This document shows, in pieces, positions 42,639 through 50,182 of a DNA stretch of 64,000 nt. The stretch is from Prolixibacteraceae bacterium. Lineage in GTDB: Bacteria > Bacteroidota > Bacteroidia > Bacteroidales > Prolixibacteraceae. Under the pieces are notes generated by a model. That model saw only the letters and a list, made by a program, of their open reading frames with translations, was not told where the DNA came from and did no database searches. The translations under genes and the position numbers were made by a program. Numbering within the stretch: position 1 is the first letter of the stretch; each line of letters opens with the position of its first letter. The DNA is taken from contig JAIBEZ010000083.1 of the NCBI GenBank assembly GCA_019459485.1, positions 1 to 64,000 on the forward strand. The letters run 5' to 3'.

Positions 42639-43463
42639 TTAGCTTTGGATAATATGTACATCGCGCTGTGGAAACGGGATAATTATTCCTGATTTATCAA
42701 ACTCTTTTTTTACATTTTCATTGATGGAAAAAAATACATTCCAATAATTTGGTGAGTCAACCCAGACACGTGTTACCAGATTTACTGAGCTATCGCCCAA
42801 CGAAATGACTCCGATAAAAGGTTCCGGATCTTTAAGAATCAGTTTTTCGGCATCAATTACATTTCGTATTATTTCCCGGGCCTTGTCAATATTATCGGAA
42901 TAACTGATACCAAAAGTCCAGTCAACACGCCTGAGTGGCTCAGTCGAATAATTGGTTAGTGTGCTGTTGCTCAATCCTCCGTTTGGAATAACGATTGTTT
43001 TGTTATCAACGGTTTTTAAAATGGTATGAAAGATCTGTATCTCAGCTACCGTTCCGGTTGATCCCTGCGCATCGATGTAATCGCCCACCTTAAAGGGTTT
43101 GTAAATAAGCAACATCACCCCGCCCGCAAAGTTTTGCAAAGTACCGGAGAGAGCCATTCCAAACGCCAAACCCGCAGCACCAAGTAGGGCGATGAAGGAA
43201 GTCATTTGAACACCAACCATGGTCACAACGCTGATTAAAAGCAGCACCTTGAGCGTGATTGAAATCAGATGAATTAAGAATGACTGGAGCGTTTGTTCGA
43301 ATGAACGCATTTCGAATATGCGCTTCAGAACTTTAACAAGTTTGCCAATAAGCCATAAACCAATGACCAGAGTAATAATTGCCAACAAAAGTTTTCCGCC
43401 ATAAGTGACAACAATTTCGATTAATTTGTCAGAATTTGGTAATACGTTTGTTAAATCTTTCAT
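42639..43463 (-). CDS. Small-conductance mechanosensitive channel (MscS family)
   Basis: 274 residues. Three N-terminal membrane helices end in the pore-lining helix ALLGAAGLAFGMALSGTLQNFAGG, with its alternating Gly and Ala. The beta domain (FKVGDYIDAQGSTGTVAEI) and alpha/beta domain follow, as in E. coli MscS, at a similar length. It releases solutes on sudden osmotic downshift. It is probably co-transcribed with the YfcC gene. Confidence 0.94.
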   Translation of the reverse strand: MKDLTNVLPNSDKLIEIVVTYGGKLLLAIITLVIGLWLIGKLVKVLKRIFEMRSFEQTLQSFLIHLISITLKVLLLISVVTMVGVQMTSFIALLGAAGLAFGMALSGTLQNFAGGVMLLIYKPFKVGDYIDAQGSTGTVAEIQIFHTILKTVDNKTIVIPNGGLSNSTLTNYSTEPLRRVDWTFGISYSDNIDKAREIIRNVIDAEKLILKDPEPFIGVISLGDSSVNLVTRVWVDSPNYWNVFFSINENVKKEFDKSGIIIPFPQRDVHIIQS

Positions 43464-43498
43464 GGTTTTTATTTTTTAGTTGATATGACCACAATATA

Positions 43499-44287
43499 CT
43501 ACTTTTCAACTAAATTATAATCGTCGGCATCGTTCAATACCGGAAATTTACCGCGAAAATCGACCATTTCCTGATGTGAAAGTGATGCAATCAGTACTTC
43601 CTCTGCATTGGATATTGATTTTGCCAGATGCTCACCTTTGGGATTTAAAACCTGCGAATCGCCTGAATAGTCAATTCCATTTCCATCTTTGCCAATGCGG
43701 TTCACTCCAACTACAAAAGATTGGTTTTCAATGGCCCGAGCCTTCAGCAAAGTATTCCAGACTTCATTTCTTGCGTTTGGCCAATTTGCCGAGTACACCA
43801 GTAAATCGTATTCGTTCCGGTTGCGGCTCCATACTGGGAAACGTAAATCGTAGCAAATCAACGGGCAAATTCTCCAGCCTTTATACTGAACAATCAATCG
43901 TTCAGTGCCTTTTTGAAAATGGCTTTCTTCTTCGCCCATTGTAAAAAGGTGGCGTTTGTTGTAAAAATGTATTTCTCCGGAAGGTTCAACAAACACCGAC
44001 CGGTTATAAAAATCACCATTTTCCTGAACAATCAAACTTCCGCAAAGGGCAAGCTGATGTTCTGAACTGCGTTTCTTCATCCATTGCACTGTTACTCCGT
44101 CCATTGTTTCGCCCAGTTCCGAAACATTCATCGAAAAGCCGGTTGTAAACATTTCGGGCAAAAAAACGACATCGGTATTGGTGTTTATATCCTGAAGCAA
44201 TTCATCAATTCTTGCACGGTTCGCCTCATGATTTTCCCAAACCAAATCGAGCTGAAACACGGCGATGTTTAAAAGGTCTTGTGGCAT
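43499..44287 (-). CDS. Omega-amidase / nitrilase-family hydrolase (YafV-like)
   Basis: 262 residues from the ATG at 44287 (MPQDLLNIAVFQLDL); a frame open to 44320 would add 11 unlikely residues. The nitrilase triad is Glu in FLPEMFTTGFS, Lys in NKRHLFTMG and Cys in PLICYDLRFPVW. The MNVSELGETMDG and Trp-rich parts match YafV/omega-amidase, which hydrolyses 2-oxoglutaramate or 2-oxosuccinamate to clear transaminase by-products. Specificity is inferred. Confidence 0.88.
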   Translation of the reverse strand: MPQDLLNIAVFQLDLVWENHEANRARIDELLQDINTNTDVVFLPEMFTTGFSMNVSELGETMDGVTVQWMKKRSSEHQLALCGSLIVQENGDFYNRSVFVEPSGEIHFYNKRHLFTMGEEESHFQKGTERLIVQYKGWRICPLICYDLRFPVWSRNRNEYDLLVYSANWPNARNEVWNTLLKARAIENQSFVVGVNRIGKDGNGIDYSGDSQVLNPKGEHLAKSISNAEEVLIASLSHQEMVDFRGKFPVLNDADDYNLVEK

Positions 44288-44322
44288 AAATGAAGTTTTT
44301 GGGTTCAATAATTTAGTCAATA

Positions 44323-44415
44323 ATTGTCATTGTTGTCATTGTTGTCATTGTTGTCACCGTTGTCACTGTTGTCACTGCGACTGACCACTGAACACTGGTC
44401 ACTGTGACTGACCAC
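44323..44415. repeat. Nine-base tandem repeat (gttgtcatt) and actgac run
   Basis: Six tandem nine-base units (gttgtcatt, the later ones gttgtcacc or gttgtcact) occupy 44323-44376, followed by actgacc/actgaac units to 44415. The units belong to the same gtcatt/cactgaac family as the intergenic repeats near 3214 and 11124. The region lies between two minus-strand genes. Confidence 0.75.
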
Positions 44416-44424
44416 TTTTTTAGC

Positions 44425-44979
44425 CTAATCTTCCGCAGTAAATTTCTCCGGGTGACGGCCAATTGCTGCATATTCGCGGTAAAAAGCTTTCATGCGGCGA
44501 ATGTCGGCTTCTGCGTCGTCGGTCAGTTCAAAAGGTTTTACCCATCCTATTTCTTTGCGTCCGAAGTCGAAGACTCCCAGGCAAACTGTCGCTCCGGTGG
44601 CTTTTGCAATGGTATGAAATCCAGCTTTCCACTTTTTTGTCAAGTTCCGTGTACCTTCCGGCGTGATGGCCAAATGCATCGTTTCGCGACTGTTCATTTC
44701 CTGAATGATTTGCTTGGTAATTGATGCACCCTTTGCACGGTCGATGGGTATTCCGCCCATCTTTTTCAGGATTGGACCAACCGGCCAAAAGAAAAATTCT
44801 TTTTTGATCATTGTATTTGCCACTCCGCCCAAAGAGGTGTAAAACAAGTACGAAAGCACAAAATCCCAACCGCTGGTATGGGGAACCCCGATGATAATGG
44901 CTTTTTTATATGGAATCACTCCATTTTTCGGTTTCCAGCCGAAAAGTTTTAGTAACAGTTTACAGATTGATCTCCACAT
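44425..44979 (-). CDS. 1-acyl-sn-glycerol-3-phosphate acyltransferase-like (PlsC family)
   Basis: 184 residues. The HX4D motif is present as PHTSGWDF, the substrate-binding block as GGIPIDRAKG, and the third motif as ITPEGTRN. The protein is short for PlsC and lacks a long N-terminal membrane region. It could acylate lysophosphatidate or another lyso-lipid. It is preceded by the B3/4 gene with only 2 bases between, so they are co-transcribed. Confidence 0.88.
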   Translation of the reverse strand: MWRSICKLLLKLFGWKPKNGVIPYKKAIIIGVPHTSGWDFVLSYLFYTSLGGVANTMIKKEFFFWPVGPILKKMGGIPIDRAKGASITKQIIQEMNSRETMHLAITPEGTRNLTKKWKAGFHTIAKATGATVCLGVFDFGRKEIGWVKPFELTDDAEADIRRMKAFYREYAAIGRHPEKFTAED

Positions 44980-44981
44980 AA

Positions 44982-45644
44982 TTAGTTGATGTTAAATTCG
45001 ATGATGTTCGTTGCCCGACAATATTTTTTCAATAAACTGATTGCCATTTGTTTGGCTGTTTCCAACTGATCGTCACCGCCAAAATCAATAAGGATCATCA
45101 GAAACCGACTGGTTTGCCCGGAAACTTCGCTTCGTTGCGAATCGCTGGTTGGTGTGCCGAATGCTCCCAAGCTGTCCCGAAACACAGGTAATCCCTCAAT
45201 GTTCAGTTCTCCGCGGCCAATGCCCTGATAGGGTTCTCCGGCAAGACCAATCCCAAAACTGATATCTCCCTGAATCTTTGCCGCATCGTAACCACCAATT
45301 GAAAATCCGGATGTTATCGAGACCAGATTGAGCTGATCGACCACATTGTTGATTTGATAAAGTTCTTTTCCTGAAACAACCCGGCGAAGCAATGCTTCAG
45401 CAGACAAACGATAGCGTGCCGGATCTTTTCCACAGGCTTTGTACGCCTTGCGCGCCGCATCAATGACAGAAATTTTGGAGATATCTTCAACAACCAGCGT
45501 TTGCCTGATTTGTGTGATTTTGGAAATAATTTCAGCAATAAGTTCATCAATCGATTCTGCAACAATTACATCAGCCATTATGCAGCCCAGCCGAAGTTTT
45601 GGACAAAGCGATTTTAGATTTTCACTGATACAAATATTGACCAT
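44982..45644 (-). CDS. B3/B4 tRNA-binding domain protein
   Basis: 220 residues. The whole protein is a B3/B4 domain like that of the beta chain of phenylalanyl-tRNA synthetase (ARKAYKACGKDPARYRLS; LYQINNVVDQLNLVS; GYDAAKIQGDI). The opening ISENLKSLCPKLRLGCI is part of the family, supporting the ATG at 45644. Free-standing B3/4 proteins may edit misacylated tRNA, but the function is not settled. It precedes the acyltransferase gene. Confidence 0.85.
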   Translation of the reverse strand: MVNICISENLKSLCPKLRLGCIMADVIVAESIDELIAEIISKITQIRQTLVVEDISKISVIDAARKAYKACGKDPARYRLSAEALLRRVVSGKELYQINNVVDQLNLVSITSGFSIGGYDAAKIQGDISFGIGLAGEPYQGIGRGELNIEGLPVFRDSLGAFGTPTSDSQRSEVSGQTSRFLMILIDFGGDDQLETAKQMAISLLKKYCRATNIIEFNIN

Positions 45645-45718
45645 ATACAGAAGGTGATTGACTCTTTTGTTATAAACCGACCCTGCAAATGTAGAAATTT
45701 AGTCTGCAACAACTATTT

Positions 45719-48307
45719 TTAAAAATGGATTAACTTTTTGCTTACACTTAGTCCGTTCAAATTAACTTTCAGAATATATATTCCTTTTGGATATCCGACT
45801 AAATTGAAGTTGAATTGGGTGGAATGCATATTAATATCGTATTCTTTTGAAAACAATATCCTGCCATTTAAGTCAGTAACAAATGCTTCAGCAATTCCAA
45901 AGGCAGGATGAAAAATATTAATATTGAAGATGCCATTTGACGGATTCGGAAATACAAACGCTTCCAGCGAACTGCCCACAAGATCGATTGTAACATTCCC
46001 AAAAGAACCATTATTTCCATCAACCTGAAGCCAATATTGTCGTCCGGGTTCGAGAACCAAATTTTCGATGAGTGCAGTTTTATCGCTGTTCGACCGGTTG
46101 TCGTTGGCTGCAACCATTGAATATTGTTTTTTATCGTTTGATAAAATTCCCTGGTAATCAGTTGCTTCATAAACCGCAATCTGGTTGTCAAATCCGTAGG
46201 TATTGATTGTAATTATACCATTTTCCGGAGCAGCGAACGTAAACCAAATGGAGTTATCCAGTAAACTTTTGGTAGGCTTGAAGTCGGGACACCAGCTATT
46301 TTTTGCCAAACATCCCGATGATGGAGGATTCGGTTCGTTTATTTCAACTGTTGCACATTTGTTCGAATATTCGGTATTTCGTCCCAAAAACAATTTTGCC
46401 GCATTGGCTATTTGGTCGTTTTCCTGAATTATAACATGAAGCAAAATACTATCGGAAGCAATGCAGCGCCCGTTTGTTCCGGTGACCTTTACCCAGGTAT
46501 CAAACGATTTGTTATTATTTGAATATCTGTTCAGTGTCAGGTATAAGGTGTTGGAACGAATCGTAGTATCAATTAGTTCAGGGTTTCCAATTTTAAAACT
46601 ATAGTTTACAGCACCACCCGCGATAAGCGGAAACCCTTTCAGGTCGCCTCCGCAAATTGTACTGTCCCTTTGGGCTTTTAGAAATCTGACATCCAGCTTA
46701 CTTTGGGCAATAATATAATTATTCTGAAGAAGTTCGTGGGTTCCATATTTGTTTGATGTTCTTAATTTCACTGAATATGTTCCATCTTTCAGGAAAAGTA
46801 TTTCCGGATTCTGAGAAGTACTGTCGGTACCATTCGCAAAGCTGTACGTTGGTGGATCAATTTGCCAATGCCAATCGGTTGGTCTGTGCGTGGTTCTGTC
46901 GGTAAACAAAACAGGTGAATTCACACATACTTCCTGCAATTCGGCACGAAAATTAGTTTTTGGTGGCATTTTCCAAATCCCGTCAAGCGTTTTTCTCGAC
47001 TTCGCGGGATCGAGCCAATAAGCAAGTTGTTTGGTGTTGTCTAAATTAAAGTCCCAGGATACTGACAGTTTTCCATAAAGTAAAACCGAATTGACTCCTC
47101 CGTGAAGTTGGCCAACAATTCGTTTATTCTGATCAAAAAGGGGAGCTCCGGACGATCCGGCCTCAGGTAGCCCAGCATTGAACAACGAATACCAATGTGT
47201 TCCCGGCAACGTTGTTGAAACCAATACCAGCTCCTCTGAAAACCACTGTATTTTTTCAGGGTAACTGAAAGAAGTGTTGTTGGCTGTTGCAATGCTTTTT
47301 GGCGCTCCGTCGGGATGATGGATGCAGGCGCTGGTTCTGGGATTTTCGCCGCTGACATCCCAACCGGCATAAAACGGATTGTATTCATCGGGCGGATATT
47401 CATTCAGTAGCAACAAGGAAAAATCGGAATCCTGACTTCCAGATTTTAGTGTTGCACCTGACAGCGTCTGCGAGTACGATGCATCTTCCGATTCACAAGT
47501 TAAGTTTTCGAAATTGAAATAGGTAACAAGTGTATTTGCTACCAACTCGTTATTGATGCAATGGTTGGCAGTCAGGAAATAAGGTGTCTCATCATCTTTT
47601 ACATTGTTTATCAGCGACCCGGTACAAAAATAGGAATTCTCAAAATTATGAAATGTCATCATGCATACCGCGTGTTTTATGATTTGCCAATCTGCACCTT
47701 CTCCGCAATTAATACCAATACGGTTTTCTGCTTTTTGCTGAATATCGATATAAGCCTGCGACACTGAACCTAAAATCAGTTCGCCTGAAAATTCAGCCGA
47801 CATTGGCTCAAAATATTCGATAATCATGTCCATTCCCGGAAATTCGGCAACGGGTAAAATCTTATCAGGGTTGTTGTTTTTGTGTGTGAATGCACCCCGC
47901 AATTGGGTTTTGGAAGCATTGTAAATAAACACTTTGGCATTTGGAGGAAGGTGATATTTACTGAAGAATATCCCTAGTGACAAGGCATTTTCAGATTCAA
48001 TTTTGTATCGCCAGATTGTTCCTTTATCCGTAATTTCAGTACCAATTCCTGATTCTTTTATGTTGATCTCACATGTTTGAACGACTCCATAGCGGTTATC
48101 AATCCTGAATTTTTTGTCATCCTCCAGCATTTCTCCGAAATGAACCGAATCAAGTTTCATTGCTGGAATAATCACTGCTTGTTTTTGCTCAACGAGAAAG
48201 CTTTCAGGCAAACCTTTTTCACTTACCTGAGCTTTCGATTCGAAGCAATTAATACCAATTCCAAAAGTCAGGCTGACGACAAACCAACGGTAAATTAAGC
48301 GTCTCAC
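45719..48307 (-). CDS. Secreted trypsin-like serine protease with T9SS sorting domain
   Basis: 862 residues with a signal peptide. The catalytic triad is visible: His in LTANHCINN, Asp in SDFSLLLLNE and Ser in GSSGAPLFD. This resembles lysyl-endopeptidase-like S1 proteases. A PKD-like domain follows (about 455-540, VLFTDRTTHRPTDWHW). The last 80 residues are a type A T9SS sorting domain (FVFPNPSNGIFNINI to SKKLIHF), so the protein should be exported by the type IX system and processed at the surface. It shows that the organism has a T9SS encoded elsewhere. Confidence 0.92.
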   Translation of the reverse strand: MRRLIYRWFVVSLTFGIGINCFESKAQVSEKGLPESFLVEQKQAVIIPAMKLDSVHFGEMLEDDKKFRIDNRYGVVQTCEINIKESGIGTEITDKGTIWRYKIESENALSLGIFFSKYHLPPNAKVFIYNASKTQLRGAFTHKNNNPDKILPVAEFPGMDMIIEYFEPMSAEFSGELILGSVSQAYIDIQQKAENRIGINCGEGADWQIIKHAVCMMTFHNFENSYFCTGSLINNVKDDETPYFLTANHCINNELVANTLVTYFNFENLTCESEDASYSQTLSGATLKSGSQDSDFSLLLLNEYPPDEYNPFYAGWDVSGENPRTSACIHHPDGAPKSIATANNTSFSYPEKIQWFSEELVLVSTTLPGTHWYSLFNAGLPEAGSSGAPLFDQNKRIVGQLHGGVNSVLLYGKLSVSWDFNLDNTKQLAYWLDPAKSRKTLDGIWKMPPKTNFRAELQEVCVNSPVLFTDRTTHRPTDWHWQIDPPTYSFANGTDSTSQNPEILFLKDGTYSVKLRTSNKYGTHELLQNNYIIAQSKLDVRFLKAQRDSTICGGDLKGFPLIAGGAVNYSFKIGNPELIDTTIRSNTLYLTLNRYSNNNKSFDTWVKVTGTNGRCIASDSILLHVIIQENDQIANAAKLFLGRNTEYSNKCATVEINEPNPPSSGCLAKNSWCPDFKPTKSLLDNSIWFTFAAPENGIITINTYGFDNQIAVYEATDYQGILSNDKKQYSMVAANDNRSNSDKTALIENLVLEPGRQYWLQVDGNNGSFGNVTIDLVGSSLEAFVFPNPSNGIFNINIFHPAFGIAEAFVTDLNGRILFSKEYDINMHSTQFNFNLVGYPKGIYILKVNLNGLSVSKKLIHF

Positions 48308-48452
48308 AGTTAATCTTTAATTTTATTCCGATTGCTATTCTACAGAATACAGACACTTTGACCAGAAAATAACCCTATGTCGTTGTAGGTCTGTTAAGCC
48401 AAAATGAATTACCGAAGGTGATAAATATTTGCTGTTTTTCTTTTTCTGACTA

Positions 48453-49103
48453 TCAGAAAAATACTTCGGTTCGGATATTTTCCGGCGGAAGCCCGTATTT
48501 TTCGAGTATTGCAGTTACTTCTTCAATCATTTCCGAATTTCCACAGAGGTAACAAATGGTATCCGGATCAACCGCATTTTCCTTCAGGTAATAGGTTACC
48601 CGGCCAAAATAATCGCCCTGGTCAAGCCGTGAAGTACAAAGTACATACTTTTCAGGATTAAATGCTTCTCTTCCGTAGGCTTCATCAGCAAAATGTACAC
48701 CATGCAATACGCTGTAATTCAATGCAGGATATGATTTTACATAGGAATGGAAAGGGGATATTCCGGTTCCGGAGGCAATCATCAAAGTCGGATGACCCTG
48801 TTTCGTTTTTTCGTTCAGAATGAAATAGCCTTTCGGACCTTCAAGGTCCAATTCTGAACCAGGAGTCAGGTGACGCAAATAACGGGAAAATTCACCTGCC
48901 GGAATTTCACGGATTAAAAAGTCAAGATATTCATCGTTCGTTGAACTGAATATTGAATATTCGCGCCCTTTTTTCTCATCCGGAATGCGGATAACTACAT
49001 ATTGACCGGGTTCAAATTGTAGCCCATGACGGTCGAGCCTGAGAATAAATGTTTCGGGAGTTAAGTTTATAATTTCCAGTACTGTATGTTTTCTTCGTTT
49101 CAT
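48453..49103 (-). CDS. Ferredoxin-NADP reductase-like FAD oxidoreductase
   Basis: 216 residues. The FAD-binding signature is GREYSIFSS, the NAD(P)-binding motif GTGISPFHSY, and the C-terminal end has CGNSEMIEEV and an aromatic tail EVFF. The FNR fold is complete but has no ferredoxin or globin domain. The partner is unknown. It lies 114 bases downstream of lipA in the same direction, with a repeat-rich spacer. Confidence 0.9.
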   Translation of the reverse strand: MKRRKHTVLEIINLTPETFILRLDRHGLQFEPGQYVVIRIPDEKKGREYSIFSSTNDEYLDFLIREIPAGEFSRYLRHLTPGSELDLEGPKGYFILNEKTKQGHPTLMIASGTGISPFHSYVKSYPALNYSVLHGVHFADEAYGREAFNPEKYVLCTSRLDQGDYFGRVTYYLKENAVDPDTICYLCGNSEMIEEVTAILEKYGLPPENIRTEVFF

Positions 49104-49195
49104 ATGTAAGTTTCAAGTTCCAGGTTTCAAGTTCCAGGTTTTTGCCGTTTTCTTGAGACTTGGTTATTCAATATTGGTTATTGTATATTAAAAAT
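49104..49195. repeat. Intergenic repeat between lipA and the flavin reductase gene
   Basis: Two copies of tttcaagttccagg in tandem (49110-49138) are followed by ttggttattcaatattggttat. The same elements, inverted, occur at 27388-27466 and in part at 11130 and 22903. Non-coding. Confidence 0.6.
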
Positions 49196-49217
49196 GGTAG
49201 TTTTTTTAGGTACTTTT

Positions 49218-50081
49218 TCACCCGTTCACATGCCGTTCCGCATGATACGACGAGCGAACCAGCGGACTGCTTTCGACGTAAGAAAATCCTCGTTTCATGC
49301 CTTCTTCGCGGTACTTTTCAAAAATCTCAGGTGTAATGTATTCCAGAACGGGTAACAAATTAGTGTCTGGCTGAAGATACTGGCCAATGGTTAAAACCTT
49401 GCAGCCTGCTGCGCGAAGATCGTCCATCGCCTGCAACATTTCTTCTTCTGTTTCACCAAGGCCAACCATAATTCCTGATTTTGAAACGATCCCGGCTTCA
49501 GAAATAGTAGAAATGGTTTTCAGGCTTCGGTCGTAACGAGCCGTGCTGCGAACTTTTGGTGTCAATCGCCGGACAGTTTCCATGTTGTGCGAAATCACAT
49601 CGGGAGCGGCGTCAATCACTTTCTGTATGAGTTCTGGGTTGGCATTAAAATCCGGGATCAGCGTTTCGATGGTCGTTTCAGGGTTCAGTTCCTTTATTTT
49701 CCGGATGGTTGTGGCCCAGAATTCGGCTCCTCCATCAGCCAGATCGTCGCGTGTAACCGAAGTGATTACGCAGTGTTTCAATGCAAGCGTTTGTATTGTT
49801 TTGGCCAGTCGCAGCGGTTCAAACCAATCGACCGGATCGGGAACATCGTTTTGCACGTAGCAAAAACGGCAGTTACGGGTACATTTATCGCCCAGAATCA
49901 TAAAGCTGGCAGTTCCGGCATTCCAGCATTCCCCTTTATTGGGACAGTTTCCGCTGGTACATATTGTATTTAAATGGTGGTCGGCAATTAAACGCTTAAC
50001 TTTCATGTAATTTTCACCTTTCGGAAGAGGTGATTTCATCCAACGCGGCAATCGCTCCCGCTCTGTTTTTAATTCAGTCAT
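49218..50081 (-). CDS. lipA: Lipoyl synthase
   Basis: 287 residues. The auxiliary cluster motif CTSGNCPNKGEC (CX4CX5C) and the radical SAM motif CTRNCRFC (CX3CX2C) are both intact. The conserved C-terminal RSSYHAE supplies the serine ligand of the auxiliary cluster. It inserts two sulfurs into octanoyl groups on the lipoyl domains of 2-oxoacid dehydrogenases. It marks the edge of the chromosomal backbone: the next gene upstream is hsdR. Confidence 0.97.
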   Translation of the reverse strand: MTELKTERERLPRWMKSPLPKGENYMKVKRLIADHHLNTICTSGNCPNKGECWNAGTASFMILGDKCTRNCRFCYVQNDVPDPVDWFEPLRLAKTIQTLALKHCVITSVTRDDLADGGAEFWATTIRKIKELNPETTIETLIPDFNANPELIQKVIDAAPDVISHNMETVRRLTPKVRSTARYDRSLKTISTISEAGIVSKSGIMVGLGETEEEMLQAMDDLRAAGCKVLTIGQYLQPDTNLLPVLEYITPEIFEKYREEGMKRGFSYVESSPLVRSSYHAERHVNG

Positions 50082-50182
50082 CTTACAAAATTGAGTACAG
50101 CCGTATTAACAGAAATGAGGAAATGAAGTTCATGCAACAGAAAATTTCATCCAATAATTCTCAATTAAAACCTACCGGCTCA

